A stretch of DNA of 64,000 nt from NCBI GenBank assembly GCA_019843655.1, contig JACDQD010000011.1, forward strand, positions 7,792,604 to 7,856,603, given 5' to 3'. How positions within the stretch are numbered: the first letter of the stretch is position 1; the number at the start of each line of letters is the position of its first letter. The notes under the pieces are model-generated. The model saw only the letters and a program-made list of their open reading frames with translations. It was not told the origin of the DNA and did not search any database. Both the position numbers and the translations under genes were made by a program. Shown here piece by piece: positions 50,837 to 62,848 of the stretch. The DNA is from Lethocerus indicus (lineage: Eukaryota; Arthropoda; Insecta; Hemiptera; Belostomatidae).

Positions 50837-52352
50837 ATTGGCTTGAATTTATGAATGTAATTAAGTAATACATAAATTGATTACTGAAAAGTAATGTCTT
50901 TTCTAATCGATTTGGTATGCTGATTAATGTTCCATTAAAATTATATACATTTGTAACAAATGGAATTCATTAATGTCACAACTTATTAAGAATACAAGTT
51001 TCACTTTGACTCTTATTAATGCTCAGTTGTGTGTTATATATATATACTAAAATTGTGTGTTCTAAATCTTATAATACATGAAATGCACTAATACTTGGTA
51101 TTCTACAATGTTTAATGTAACAATATAACTATAACTGTAATTACATTATTAAGAATCAAACATATGATAATGGTTGTTTGTCTTCCATGCATCCTATTGC
51201 TACTCTCATATAAAGCAGTATTTATGTAGCCCGCTATCGTTGCTTAATCGTACAAAACAAAATGTTTAATGCAGCAAAAACATAATTAACAATTGTTTTT
51301 TCTTTAAATGAACAAATACAAGAATGGAATCAATCCATTAACTTTTACATAAATACCTGTGAAAGGTTTTGTGAGATAACCTAAGAACATGTACTTGTAC
51401 TCAATCTTGATATTTAAACGTTCCAAACATATATACAGGTTAATGTCTTCGGTAGGCCGTAATAATTCTAACCATAAGTATCAAAACGACGTTCGCATAT
51501 TTCACATTTGGAGCCAACTTCGAATGCATGGAGGTTACCTTCGAAAAAGAAGATCCTTTCACTGCTAGAACTGAATTTGAATTCGAATAAGACCATCGCG
51601 ATTAAAATATAAATTGTGCTTGAATATCAAATTAATTTTGTTCAAGCCAAATAATTGAAAAATATTTTAATTCAGAACTTCTTGAAAATGGTATATAATT
51701 ACATATTATATATATATATACACATATATACAGTTATGTATTATATAATATTAGTGCTAAACACAACATTGCTAATAAGCATAACAATGCTAAATTGTTG
51801 AGATCCACATTAAATCAACAAAAGTATGGCGTACTTAAATAATTTTATCTAATATGGCCAAAGAAATGCTTGAAGTAAATATATGTAATCACGTGTTCTC
51901 GCGAAATAATGAATATTATATCCAAATAATAAATACGCCTTTTAATTTTAAGATTCAAGACTTTCTCTCGAAAGTGAAAGACTGTAATATGAGACAAACG
52001 AAATGTATAGTTACAAATGATGGAGATAAATTTAGGGAAAAAACTTGAATTAGCGGTATGTTTTATAAAACATTGTTATTAAATATATTGTGTGTAATCC
52101 CATCGTCTGCGTTTATATGCGGCGACGTCGATCTTCCTTATATACGCCAGGATTTTCTTCAACTCGGTCCAAATCCGTTAAAATTCAAGTCCGCTCATTA
52201 CAAAATATTAAAATGTTCCAATAGTATGGAACGATCGATTTTACGGTATTCTCCGTCCCAGAACAATTACAGTTCACGGGCGTTGGGTTTGCAGCACTGT
52301 ACGAGTGTCAAGGAAGATGGCCGTGCTCTGTTAAATTCACTCGGACCCTCGA
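50837..52352. other. FAS1 gene 3' UTR and SNX3 upstream region
   Basis: AT-rich until about 52100, where composition becomes richer in CG ahead of SNX3. The plus-strand frame 51854-52048 has no known relatives and AT-rich codon content. A longer frame from 52058 overlaps SNX3 exon 1 out of phase (see findings). Confidence 0.45.
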
Positions 52353-52364
52353 ATGATGACTATA

Positions 52365-54887
52365 ATGGCGGACACGACTGTGGATGCAACCCGTCGGCTC
52401 AACGTCAAGAAACAGACGTTGGACGATGCCTACGCGGCGCCGGCCAATTTCCTGGAGATCGACGTTATCAACCCGATCACCCACGGAGTGGCCAAAAAGA
52501 GATACACCGACTACGAAGTCCGGATGAGGGTAAGGGGGAGGATGGCGGTTGCCGGAGTGGGTGTTCACTTGACGTTAAATGTTGTGCCGGAGATAACTAA
52601 AAAACTCTTACCCACCTCGAATTTAAATCAAGTCTTCGAAAATGTATTCTCCTGATTAATGGAATTGGACTCGTAGCGCGTAGTTTCATAATATTTCTCA
52701 TTCAGCAAACCTATCCTTCATTTCGCCCCGACCCTTTTATCCTCGTTGATTACGCACTAGTGTCGTTTTAATTCTCGTCTCGCATTCGTCAGTCAGCTAG
52801 ATCAATTTTGAGTGACGTGCAAAACTGACATTGGCCCCCAGTTCAGTGGAACAGTTTAACACTTTACATCTCTTTATTGCCAATTGAAAAGTAGCATACC
52901 AGGATAATCTGTTTTACCGACTATTCTCTTTGCCAATTGAACCTTTTAACTGGTGAATTATGTTTATATTTTGGCCTAATTCCCTATGAATTAAACCTAA
53001 TCCGATGTCTATACAAATAAACCTAATTAAATTTAAAGTAATTGATGGCGTTTGTTTATTTAATATAGTTAAGTGGTATTGTCCAAATTGAATTATGTCT
53101 ATAATTTTAAAACAGTTCAATCAATAGAATCTGTTATCTATTCCGTAAGATTTTAAATCGTACTGTATGTTGTATTATTGACTGTTAAATATTTCAGTTT
53201 AATATAAAATGGTACTGTATTGTTTCAGACAAATTTGCCTGTGTTTAAAGTTAAGGACTCAAGTGTTCGCAGACGCTACAGTGATTTCGAGTGGTTGAGA
53301 AATGAATTAGAAAGGGACAGTAAGGTAGAGTACACTGTTATTATTTATATCCTTGTGTATAAAGTAAATGCTATATTTATATATTAAATGTAAATAACTT
53401 TAGACACTTAAAGCATGTATGAACAGTATTGCCTTTTAAAACTATACTATTGCAGTTTTTAGTTATTTAGTATGCACAGTCATACTAGATATTTTCTGCA
53501 TTTACATTTTTAGTATTTGCAAGGTTATCCCAGTGCTTAAAGTCAATAAAAATAGATTTGTGATTAATGGGAACACCCAGTTCAATTTCTTCGGTGTATT
53601 ATTCTTGTTCAATCATTAATTATTTTATATATCTCAAGCCTGTTAATTTAAATACTTCAAAATAATTTCAAGTCAGTTTAATATCTTTTTAATAACAAAA
53701 TTTAACATTTTATGCATTAAACGTGAATTTTGACAAGATTATTATATTTCTTGAGTTATTTTCAGTTTCCATTGCACTTAAATAAGTAGCTTATAGCTTA
53801 TGTAACTGAATGGATTAATCTAATGAGAAACCCATAAGTGTTACTGTGAGCTTTGCATATTATGATCATTTTTTCCTTTAACTGATTATCTACTTTTAAA
53901 CTATTATTAAGTTCACTATGTATTTAAGTTATGCAAATGTGTTATTCAAATTAAATGTATTGAAAGCTTATTTAAGTATTTTCAATGATAAGAATCCTTA
54001 TCTGATTTAATTTTTTGGGTCACTGTTAGCACTGGTTGGTGTTATGTATTCATGCTTTTGCTTCACTGTTAATAATATTTATACTACTGAAGTACACACA
54101 TGTAATGGTTAATTAGTGCATTGTATTGCCTTATCTCACACTTTAGGAACCAACCATAAGGATAACACTGATAATGTAATCAACTCCTTATTTCTATAAG
54201 TTTACATTAAATGTTAATTTTTTTAATATTAATGAGTTAGGGAATTAATCATTATATTTTCAGTCTCTTTGGTATTAAACTCAGTACTTTATTTGCCTTC
54301 AACAATTTGCAATGTTATTGGAAAGAAAGCGCTTAATATGAGTTATACTTTGATAATGATACATGTGAATTTTACTTTACTTCATTAACATTTTGCATAT
54401 ATTAGTCAATAATAATATAGATTATTATTAATATTGATTATTGATACACAAACTTATATCAATAAGAAATTAATCCCCAAGAAAATAAGAAATTATTCGT
54501 TCTCAGATTGTTGTACCACCTCTTCCTGGTAAAGCTTGGAAAAGACAGATGCCTTTCAGGGGCGACGACGGTATTTTTGAAGAAGACTTCATTGAGGAGA
54601 GGCGGAAAGGATTAGAAGGATTCATCAACAAGTTAGTTTAAAAAAATATATCTTTGTTTGAATTGTTTTTCCTTTGAAATTATTATCCGATATAAAACTT
54701 TGAATATTTACATGGTACCTGTTACCAACTATATAATTTTATTAAGAAATTTTCTTAATGGAAAACAAACATTTTTTGCAGGATTGCTGGTCATCCACTT
54801 GCACAGAACGAGAGATGTTTACACATGTTCCTTCAGGAATCCATTATTGATAAGAATTATGTTCCTGGAAAGATCCGCAATACATAA
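52365..54887 (+). CDS. SNX3: Sorting nexin 3 (PX domain, retromer adaptor)
   Basis: Four exons join in phase: up to 52529 (start 52365, or in-frame 52353), 53229-53324, 54507-54631 and 54782-54887. They give about 164 aa, the size of SNX3. Conserved runs are LDDAYAAPANFLEIDVINP, VRRRYSDFEWLRNELE, VPPLPGKAWKRQMPFRGDDG and GHPLAQNERCLHMFLQE. The RRYSDF arginine and the proline loop PPLPGK bind PI3P. SNX3 is almost only a PX domain. It recruits retromer to early endosomes to recycle cargo such as Wntless, so it supports Wnt secretion. I prefer the ATG at 52365 (MADTTVDATRRL), which matches MAETVADTRRL in vertebrates. An AATAAA at 55702-55707 is a possible poly(A) signal. Confidence 0.96.
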
Positions 54888-56377
54888 TTCAAACCTTCCC
54901 CCATCATGACTCTCCCCGTACTCTACACATTTTTGTATTATATGTATCACTTACGGTGGTAATTATTATCATTTTGTCTCTACTGAAAATATTTTATTTA
55001 GCATGTATTTACTAATATTATTTGTCCATGCCATTCCATATTGTTATTAGATTGTAAGTAAATAAAAAAAATCTATTTAAAACATGATTTACTGTTATCA
55101 AAATGATATTTATACAATAAAATATGTTTGTATAGTGTTCATATTTTAAATTTATATTTGATAATGAAATTATAAAATAGAGAAAAATTATGTCTTTTCA
55201 CAGGTTACACTAAGTAATTTAGTCACATTATTGTAAATTATTAATCACTTAAAACTGATCAAAGAACTTGAAAACAAATCACAGTCATAATATAATTGTG
55301 TTGTACATGCTTTCCTGTTGTTAGTAGAAATTAACAACAGTGTCTATTAGAAATCTAATCAAATCAAATGCTCTTACATATTGTAATTATTACCCATCAT
55401 TAAGGTTATATAATTAATTGTATAATTTGCCTGCGATAATTCAAACCAATTTGCTTTGTCTTGATTACCACTTTTCCATAAAAGAAACTCTCTAATAGTT
55501 TTAATTTCTATTCAATCAACATTTTTTGTGACATTTGTGTAGTGAGTAGAGAAGATATAAATCAAATCTCATTATTTAAATTTTGAAGTGTATATATTAT
55601 TTCCAAAAATATATGAATATTTGCGGTTCTGTGTAGTGTATATGAAAATCGGATTTATTTGTTATATATGCAAGATATATTTGTAAACATTGCAATGTCA
55701 TAATAAAGTATAGAAATATTTGTGTGGTATGTATGCTTTTATTTGCCTATTCTCTTATTTTATTTTAGTTAACACTCCAATAGATTATTAACAACAAAAT
55801 AGTATTAAATTCCAGATATTTTACATGAATCATACTGTCAGGTTTATATATGAGCAAGTGTACATTTATTAGATCACAATTAATGAGACTGCTAAAGTAA
55901 TAATATTACAGCTGATAAAGATGATAGTAATTGGGAGACTGGCACCGAACAAACCAAGGTCTGTTGATTGGAAATAAACATTTGGATCTCTCCCTATTAA
56001 TTGTAAAATTGTTTTATCTGGCTAGTACTAGTTGCTGATAATTATATAGGATCCATTTTAACAATTTTGCCTTTGTTTTAATTTGACACAAATATTAATA
56101 TACATATTACATATCTTATGAATGAGAGAGTACTATCATTTTTTTAGCATGTATAAATGGATATTCTATATACACACATACTACTGTTTTGTGTTAGTGT
56201 AAATTGTATTTATTTGTGGCCCCTATCAGTTTCTATGTGGAAAATAAATAATTTAATCGAGCAATAAAAAACCATTTTACTTTTAAAAAAGTAAACCTAC
56301 AAATTCAATAGAGATTCTTATAGTCCATATATGTCTTCACATGTCTCCAAAATAATTGAGAATTCCATCAAAATATT
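54888..56377. other. Tail-to-tail intergenic region, SNX3 to the phosphodiesterase homologue
   Basis: AT-rich. It probably holds a long SNX3 3' UTR on the left and the 3' UTR of the minus-strand gene on the right. No coding similarity. Confidence 0.5.
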
Positions 56378-59300
56378 TTAAACTTCTGCTTCATCCTCTT
56401 CTTCTTCTTCTTGAGCTTTCAATAGTGTTTCCCATTTTTCACAAGCTTTCCTAATTATGCAATTATTTAGCAAATAATATTTTATTCTTCACTATTTATT
56501 TTTTGTGTTATTTTTAGTTTATACATTTATAGATTACCGAAAACTAAAATGAAATATGAGTATTTAAGGTAATACAAAACCTGAGGTTATAAGTTGCTTT
56601 GCAGTATGTATTTCAATTGACAAATATAAATTTTGTAAAAGAAGATATTTTTTATTGAAATGTACATACCTGACCTCATTTAGAATGTCTACTGTATGAG
56701 GAAGTATAGTCCCTAGCATGTCCATACAAGGTATACATAAAGATTGAAGCAAGGAAAGCTCATTGCTTGGGATCATATTTTCATGTTCAGGGTCCATCAT
56801 TCTTGAGGGTGTTAATCCTAATTCTATTTCCATCATTGCCTAAAAAATGTTAATGCATAATCAATTAAAATTATTCATCACCTCAGATAAATGTAAAAAT
56901 ATTAATAATGGTGGAAATATTGCCCTACAGTAGTTAGTAAACAATTATTAATTTAACCTGATTATGAAATTCACTATACATGTTGTATACATTCTCAAAA
57001 CATTCTGGAAATGACTTATAGTGAGGTGAAAAAACACATGCAGTCATCATAACTGTCTTTAACAATTTCCTGAAAAATGTTTTATACACAGCCTACCATT
57101 ATTTAAAACAAACACTTGTTTTTTTTTATATATGATAATAGAAATAAAAAAACTTAATTATAGTAATAACTTTTGCTAGTCAAATCAGAAATACATATTG
57201 ATTATACTGGAATATTTATAGACAAAATTTACTAATTCATATTTCAACATTGTTACGAATGAGCAATAATCACTGAAACATAGATGGCCAACTGTTATAC
57301 TTTTCAAAAGTTTACCTGTGGTACTGTGATAACCAGTCAAATCTATTTGGTAGCATTGATACTAATTTAAACCTGGTTTCAAAATAAAATTTTATACTTG
57401 TTGAAAAAATTAGTTTAGTAATTTCCTTTAACAGATCATTTTGTACATGATCTCTCATATTTTCCATCAGACCAGTGTGCTGGAAGTAGTATATAATAAT
57501 ATAATAATAATTCCATTGTATAATTCATCATGGAAGTATTCATCATGGTTTTGTATTATGGACAGAAAATTCTCACATTTATAAGCAGTTTGGTAAGTTC
57601 TGAATGATGGTTTTCAAGAGGAAAATCCAAGTATAACTGTGAAATGTAGTGATTTGTGTCATCAAGGAATTTATTATTGTATCCACGGTGATCTATTTTG
57701 TGACAAAGAGCTGCTATCATCAAACTGATTCGCTGTAAACATGAAGAAGATAGAAACAAGTAAGAAGAGAGAGAAAATCTCACATTACCATATCTTAAAA
57801 TACTCACCTCATATTCAGTGAACAATTCACCACTCGTTGAAAGTATGCAGAACATGCAATGTACTGACATAAACGCATATTTAAAATTGTGGTACGGGTT
57901 ATCTCTATACGCCTTTCTAACCATAGCAATAAATGTCTTCATTGCTTCCTGATTGAGAAGAATGCTATCTTTAAATAAAATACTGAACATCAATATTACA
58001 TGTTCAAGAATGTAATTGTCATTATCAAAGACTGGAGTCCATCCAAATCTGAAACATTTGGGATTTCACTGAATTAAAAAATATTCTTATACTCAAAAAC
58101 TTCCACTAAGTTATACTTACAATGACATGGTTTGTTCCTTGCTGTAATCTAGTACCAAATTCTTCAAAAATTCCTTCTCATGACTGCATGGTGACATGTG
58201 ATACATCAAACCTTTCATTTGATTTTCTAAAGTGTATTCCTATGACAAAAATGGTAATGAACACTTTAAACACAGTTAATATATTAATATAATGTAAAGT
58301 ATTTTTATTCATTTTGCTTTTTAATGTGCATGCATTAATGAATGAGATATATTATTTTCAATATATACTTACAAGATCTTTACAACTCAAATCAACCAGG
58401 CAATAGTTCAGACCTGCTATATAGAATACTGACAACTTATAGAGGTAGCATTCATCACTATTTGTAAAATGACTACTGTTGATTTTGTTGGTACAAACAA
58501 AGATCCCTGCAATTAAAATCTTTAGTACAGAATGCAGTAGTATAGCATATCTATATAAAGTGAGTGGAGAGAGAACATCAACAGAAATACGGTATTCCGG
58601 CCACCTCTCTCTAATGGACCAAATGGTCTTACCATTTAATACCCCTAATGAATAAACTGGATAGCATATAATGGATTTAATGCTATTAGGAAGAAACCAA
58701 GCAGAGATTTCTTCTTCTTCGCACAAATTAATGATTCTTTTAGTATCAATTACATAAGTTAGAACACGAATACTTTCTGATAATCTGAAAAAGTAACTCG
58801 TATTAGGTTGTTGTAATTATTACGCATGATGTGATGGAAGTAATTTTATTAAACTTACTCCCAACTCGTATCATATTTTTTGCGTGTATAATCTTTTCCT
58901 TCTCTAAATACGTCAACAATCAAATTTTCTTCTGAAATAATTTTAAAGTAGTACATTTCTTCTGCCTGAATTGTATTTCTGGCGATAACCTAAAGATATA
59001 AAGACTTCTAGAGTATATTATAGTTGTATCAGCTTTAAGATTTATTAATTTAATGAAAGTTCAAAAGGATTAGGGCGCCAACCTGGTCCCTTGATTCGGT
59101 CTAGATGTCGTCAGTAGCAGATAGTAAATTTTCTTTGGCCTCATACATGTATATTTAATAAAGTCTAATAAATAGGTTTTACCAATAAGTCGGAAGTGAA
59201 ATCATCCATATTTCTCGAATCGGAGTAAATTTGTTGGCAGCTTTCGAAAAGAACTTCGCGTTCCGCGCGCAACGAGTCCAAAGCCGGCGTCTTCAGGGCG

Positions 59301-61292
59301 AAGCTGGTGGCCATCCAACCGGTAATTGTCATTATCAGTTCAATTTCGTCCTGAGATTATTTCACAGGTTTGAATAACCTATTTCATAATTAGTGCAACG
59401 CTTCAAGTGAACGGAGTACCGTACTGACCGTTGAGTACGGAGGCCCTTCGTCTCTTGAAAATTCCATGACGCCCAGGACTTTGTTCTTGGGCGTGACAAT
59501 GGGCATGCTCAGCAAAATTTTCGGATCGGAATCTAAGGGAAAATTGAATATGTCTATAGTCAGATTTCAATGTTTTCCAGCAAAAATAAAAACGGGCAAT
59601 CGATTTGTCTATCAACATCATTCTTGGGATCTCCTGGTTGTTTTAGTCTAATATTATATCTATAGCCTTAAATTTTACTGTATTATTTGTTATTATTTTT
59701 TTATTATATTATATGTCATTCTGATTTTTTTTTTGTAAGGACTCACCTTTCCTGCCCACACCAACTGGAAACATCTTTTCGTCCAGCCCTTCATCGGTTA
59801 TAAAATATTTCAACGTGTGAGCGACAGTAGCCGCAACTATCGTACCGGGACCTGGAAAAGATTTTTAAATTATCCCTTTTCTATGATTCGAAGAAATTTA
59901 TGGAATAGTATAGCTCAGAATATTTGTTCCGAGTATTTAGTAATATATTCATTTATTAAATTAGTGATATATTTTTTTCAATAGTAGCGGTGCTAAAGGT
60001 ATGTTCCAGTTTTCCTCTCATTAAAAGGGCGATTCAATCAGATTAATAAATTGAAAGTAACTTATGAAAAATACCTCGAATTTTATAGTTAATAACCGAC
60101 AGATAAATTATTTTACCTATTTTCCATTTGGTAGGGTACGTAGCGCATTTTCCTTTGGGAAAATGCCTATAAATTAGATTTCCATCAGCTACGTAGACGT
60201 GCGCCTCTGGAATTGCATATTCAATGAATTAATTGCTTCTATTCTTTCATATTATTTGAAAATTTAAATATTAAAATACTTTAAAGCTCTTTTAGTTTAT
60301 TAAATAACTGATTTCAGAATTATTTGTTCGTCTATCGGTTATCTTTAAAACGGTAAACATTGCACGGCAGTAAACATTGCAAAATTATGCGCTAAAATAA
60401 AAATAATATAGTTCTGTTATAACAATAAACAGAAAAATTATTGATGCAGCAAGATATCCTTACAAGTTTATTTGATATAAAATTGCTATAATTCCTTACT
60501 CAATACATAATGTATTAAAACGTTGTAAATAGATAGGAAATTTTTAATTTTAGGTAGTTATTTCAACGTTATATTTAATTTTTGAAGTCTTTTGCTAGAA
60601 ATAAGTTATTTATTGATAAAAAATAACACTTTTTTCGTTAAAAAATTAAATGTCTCTTGAGGTTGTACTACACAGTAGGGTTATACTTGAAGTAAGGTTT
60701 TGGGTCGGTTGTGGGTATCTCTAAGTAAGTCTATTGTTTGTTTATTATTCCTTATGTAATTCTGTGCCGGTATGTCGCCCTTTACTCCGTTGACGCATGG
60801 ATTTAGATATTCCATGAGTAAAATAAAAATTGAGCCTTTCTTTTTATCGTCGCATCGTTATCATCGATTAGAGTCGTGACACGTTTAAACGGTAATTGTA
60901 CTCATAGGGCTTCTACTTGAATGGGGGACGTGGTACATTGCTTGGTGCCTAATATTCATTGGGCGAATTTACCGTCCAGTCAAAACACTGACTGGAAAAA
61001 ATAACATTTGGACAGATCTGTAAATACCTTTTGATTTAGTGAGCTTTTTAAGGAGAAACGATGTTTCCAGCATAATATCACCAGTGGTTTTACAGTCCGT
61101 CGCGTAATGTTTTATTTCCTGAAGAAGGTAGACATCGGATTCATCTATCCATTCGTTCTCATATTCACATTCCTCTTGGTCCTCTTCCTTCATTGTATAC
61201 TCGGCAGTCTGTTCCCATTTTGTCTTCTGAGTGTCATAGAAAAAGGAAGTCGGTACATGCTCAATGGCCAATTTGGTGAGGAAGTTTGCCAT
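56378..61292 (-). CDS. GAF-domain cyclic-nucleotide phosphodiesterase homologue, probably catalytically dead
   Basis: Fifteen exons join in phase to 727 aa: 61028-61292, 60117-60206, 59747-59851, 59429-59532, 59183-59350, 58859-58989, 58633-58784, 58373-58506, 58121-58239, 57808-58048, 57577-57732, 57316-57479, 56958-57069, 56670-56839, 56378-56450. Residues of about 60-210 and 220-380 look like two GAF domains (AHVYVADGNL, GVMEFSRDEGPP; SIICYPVYSLGVLNG). The C-terminal third aligns with PDE5/6/10/11-type catalytic domains: NPYHNFKYAF, AALCHKIDHRGYNN, LENHHSEL, VMMTACVFS. Compared with YHNWRHAF, HDLDHRG and TACDLS, three of four metal ligands are changed: His to Tyr 480, Asp to Lys 515 and Asp to Val 622. 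The purine-binding Gln is Glu. The frame is intact with a stop after an acidic tail, so it is not an obvious pseudogene. Likely role: a regulatory or scaffold pseudoenzyme. Confidence 0.85.
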
Positions 61293-61875
61293 GTCTTGTC
61301 TGGTTAATTCGACTACAATTTGCAACTCATTCAATTAGCAGATCATCTAATTCTTTGTGCTAAAGTTAAAGCATGCCATTATTTCAGTTATGAATCAGTT
61401 GGTTATGATATGAAATCGAATATAATGATCATGTGGGAAGTATGTTTATATCATTCAACACATGTTTACTGTTTTTTTTAATTAGTTTTTTATAATATCA
61501 AATTTAATATACATTTTAGGATATGAGAAAACAAAATGTAAGATTGCAGTTCTTAGAAAGGGTCTACTGTTTATTGGAAAGGCCTTTCAAGGAAGCCCCT
61601 TTTCTTATAATCCACTTACTTCTTAGAATAGAATTTCTCTTACCCTCATTTATTCCAAGGAGATTGTTGAGTAGGTGTGTGCTCTTGCTGTGTAAAATAT
61701 AAACCTGCAAGATGTTTACATATTTACCTTTTCTCTAAAAAGAAACAAGGTAGAAAGATGGCCCTCTTTCTATCAGGCCTCGTATGATTTTGGTTAAAGA
61801 AAGGTTGAGAAACCCCGAACTAAGGAAATAACACCGACTGTTTTTCAGGGTCTGTGCTTGTGGAATGGAATTTAA
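61293..61875. promoter_or_regulatory. Divergent promoter region, phosphodiesterase homologue / YccV-domain gene
   Basis: This 583 bp stretch separates two opposite starts. A plus-strand acceptor (TTTTTCAG ending at 61848) lies 27 bp before the ATG at 61876. A GTATGT donor-like site lies near 61440. The plus-strand gene may therefore have a 5' UTR intron here. Confidence 0.4.
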
Positions 61876-62848
61876 TTGGGTATGCCATTAACAAGACGGG
61901 AAGTATTCCAACTTGGTCTCCTGCTGCTATGCGTTCCCGCCCAGTATTATCTCACTTGTCTGTACCCAGGTGAGACAGTATCGAACGAGTTGAGACATCA
62001 GGTCCTCATCAATGTGATCAGCGAATTTAAAAATTTCAAAGACTCCTGGTTCAGTCTTCAGGGATGGGAGGCAAAATATATGGAACTTGTGGTTTGGATC
62101 GTTCGGGGTAGGCCATTGTTATACGCAAATTGAACTTTAATATTAATCCATCATTTGTTTAGTTAATAATCAGTTTATTTTATTTTCAGACTTGATGAAT
62201 ATAGCAGAAGATAGCAATGAATCGGTTGCCATTGAAGTATTACAGTACCGGGAAAGGTTGAGAGGTAAGGCGCTTGAAGTGCACAACTACAGACCGAAAT
62301 TTGTTATGTACCGAATTGGTCAAGTGGTCGGAAATATAAAAGAAGGCTATAAAGGAGTTATAGTGGGTTGGAAAATAAGTTCTGAGGTAATAATATATTA
62401 CGTAATATTATACTGGTTTAATATAAATTATTTATATCGAAATTCTGGAGCTATTGGAAAAAACAAATTAAATTGACAAACATTTTGTGGCATTGGCGGT
62501 TTTTAATTAACATAATTTTTAACTTACCAGCATATGTTTATGTGTTTTCTTACAGTTCATGTATGACATCCCTATGTATACATTGTTAGTGGATGAAGGG
62601 GATTCAGATGAACCTCAGGAAAGTGTTGAAATTTCTCAAGATGATTTGTATCTAATCGAGCATTCAATGGTACAGAAATTTATTGACAGTTATTTCCAAA
62701 TTATTATCAGTCTAGAAATGTTGATTTATTTTTGCAATGTATTTTGTTTCAGGTGAAGAACAGGTACATAAGACATTATTTTTACACATTTGATGGTACG
62801 CAGTATGTTCCCCAACGTTGGTTAAGGGAAAAATATCCCAAAGGTTAA
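61876..62848 (+). CDS. YccV-like (hemimethylated-DNA-binding fold) domain protein with hydrophobic N-terminus
   Basis: Four exons, 61876-62107, 62190-62386, 62556-62669 and 62753-62848, join in phase to 212 aa. The start is MPLTRREVFQLGLLLLCVPA, a hydrophobic segment that could be a signal anchor. A helical stretch follows (YRERLRGKALEVHNYRP). Then comes a YccV/HspQ-type domain, FVMYRIGQVV, YKGVIVGW, MYTLLVDEGD, TQYVPQRWL. In the FBXO21 family and bacterial HspQ this is a small beta-barrel, and VIVGW plus YxVLVxDG are its signatures. No F-box is visible, so this is not a full FBXO21. An in-frame TAA lies directly upstream of the ATG, supporting this start. The function of such proteins in animals is not established. 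AATAAA at 63303-63308 is a possible poly(A) signal. Confidence 0.75.

Noticed and set aside
51854..52048. 64-aa plus-strand frame upstream of SNX3
   Set aside because: AT-rich composition and no known relative. It is isolated, without splice or promoter support.
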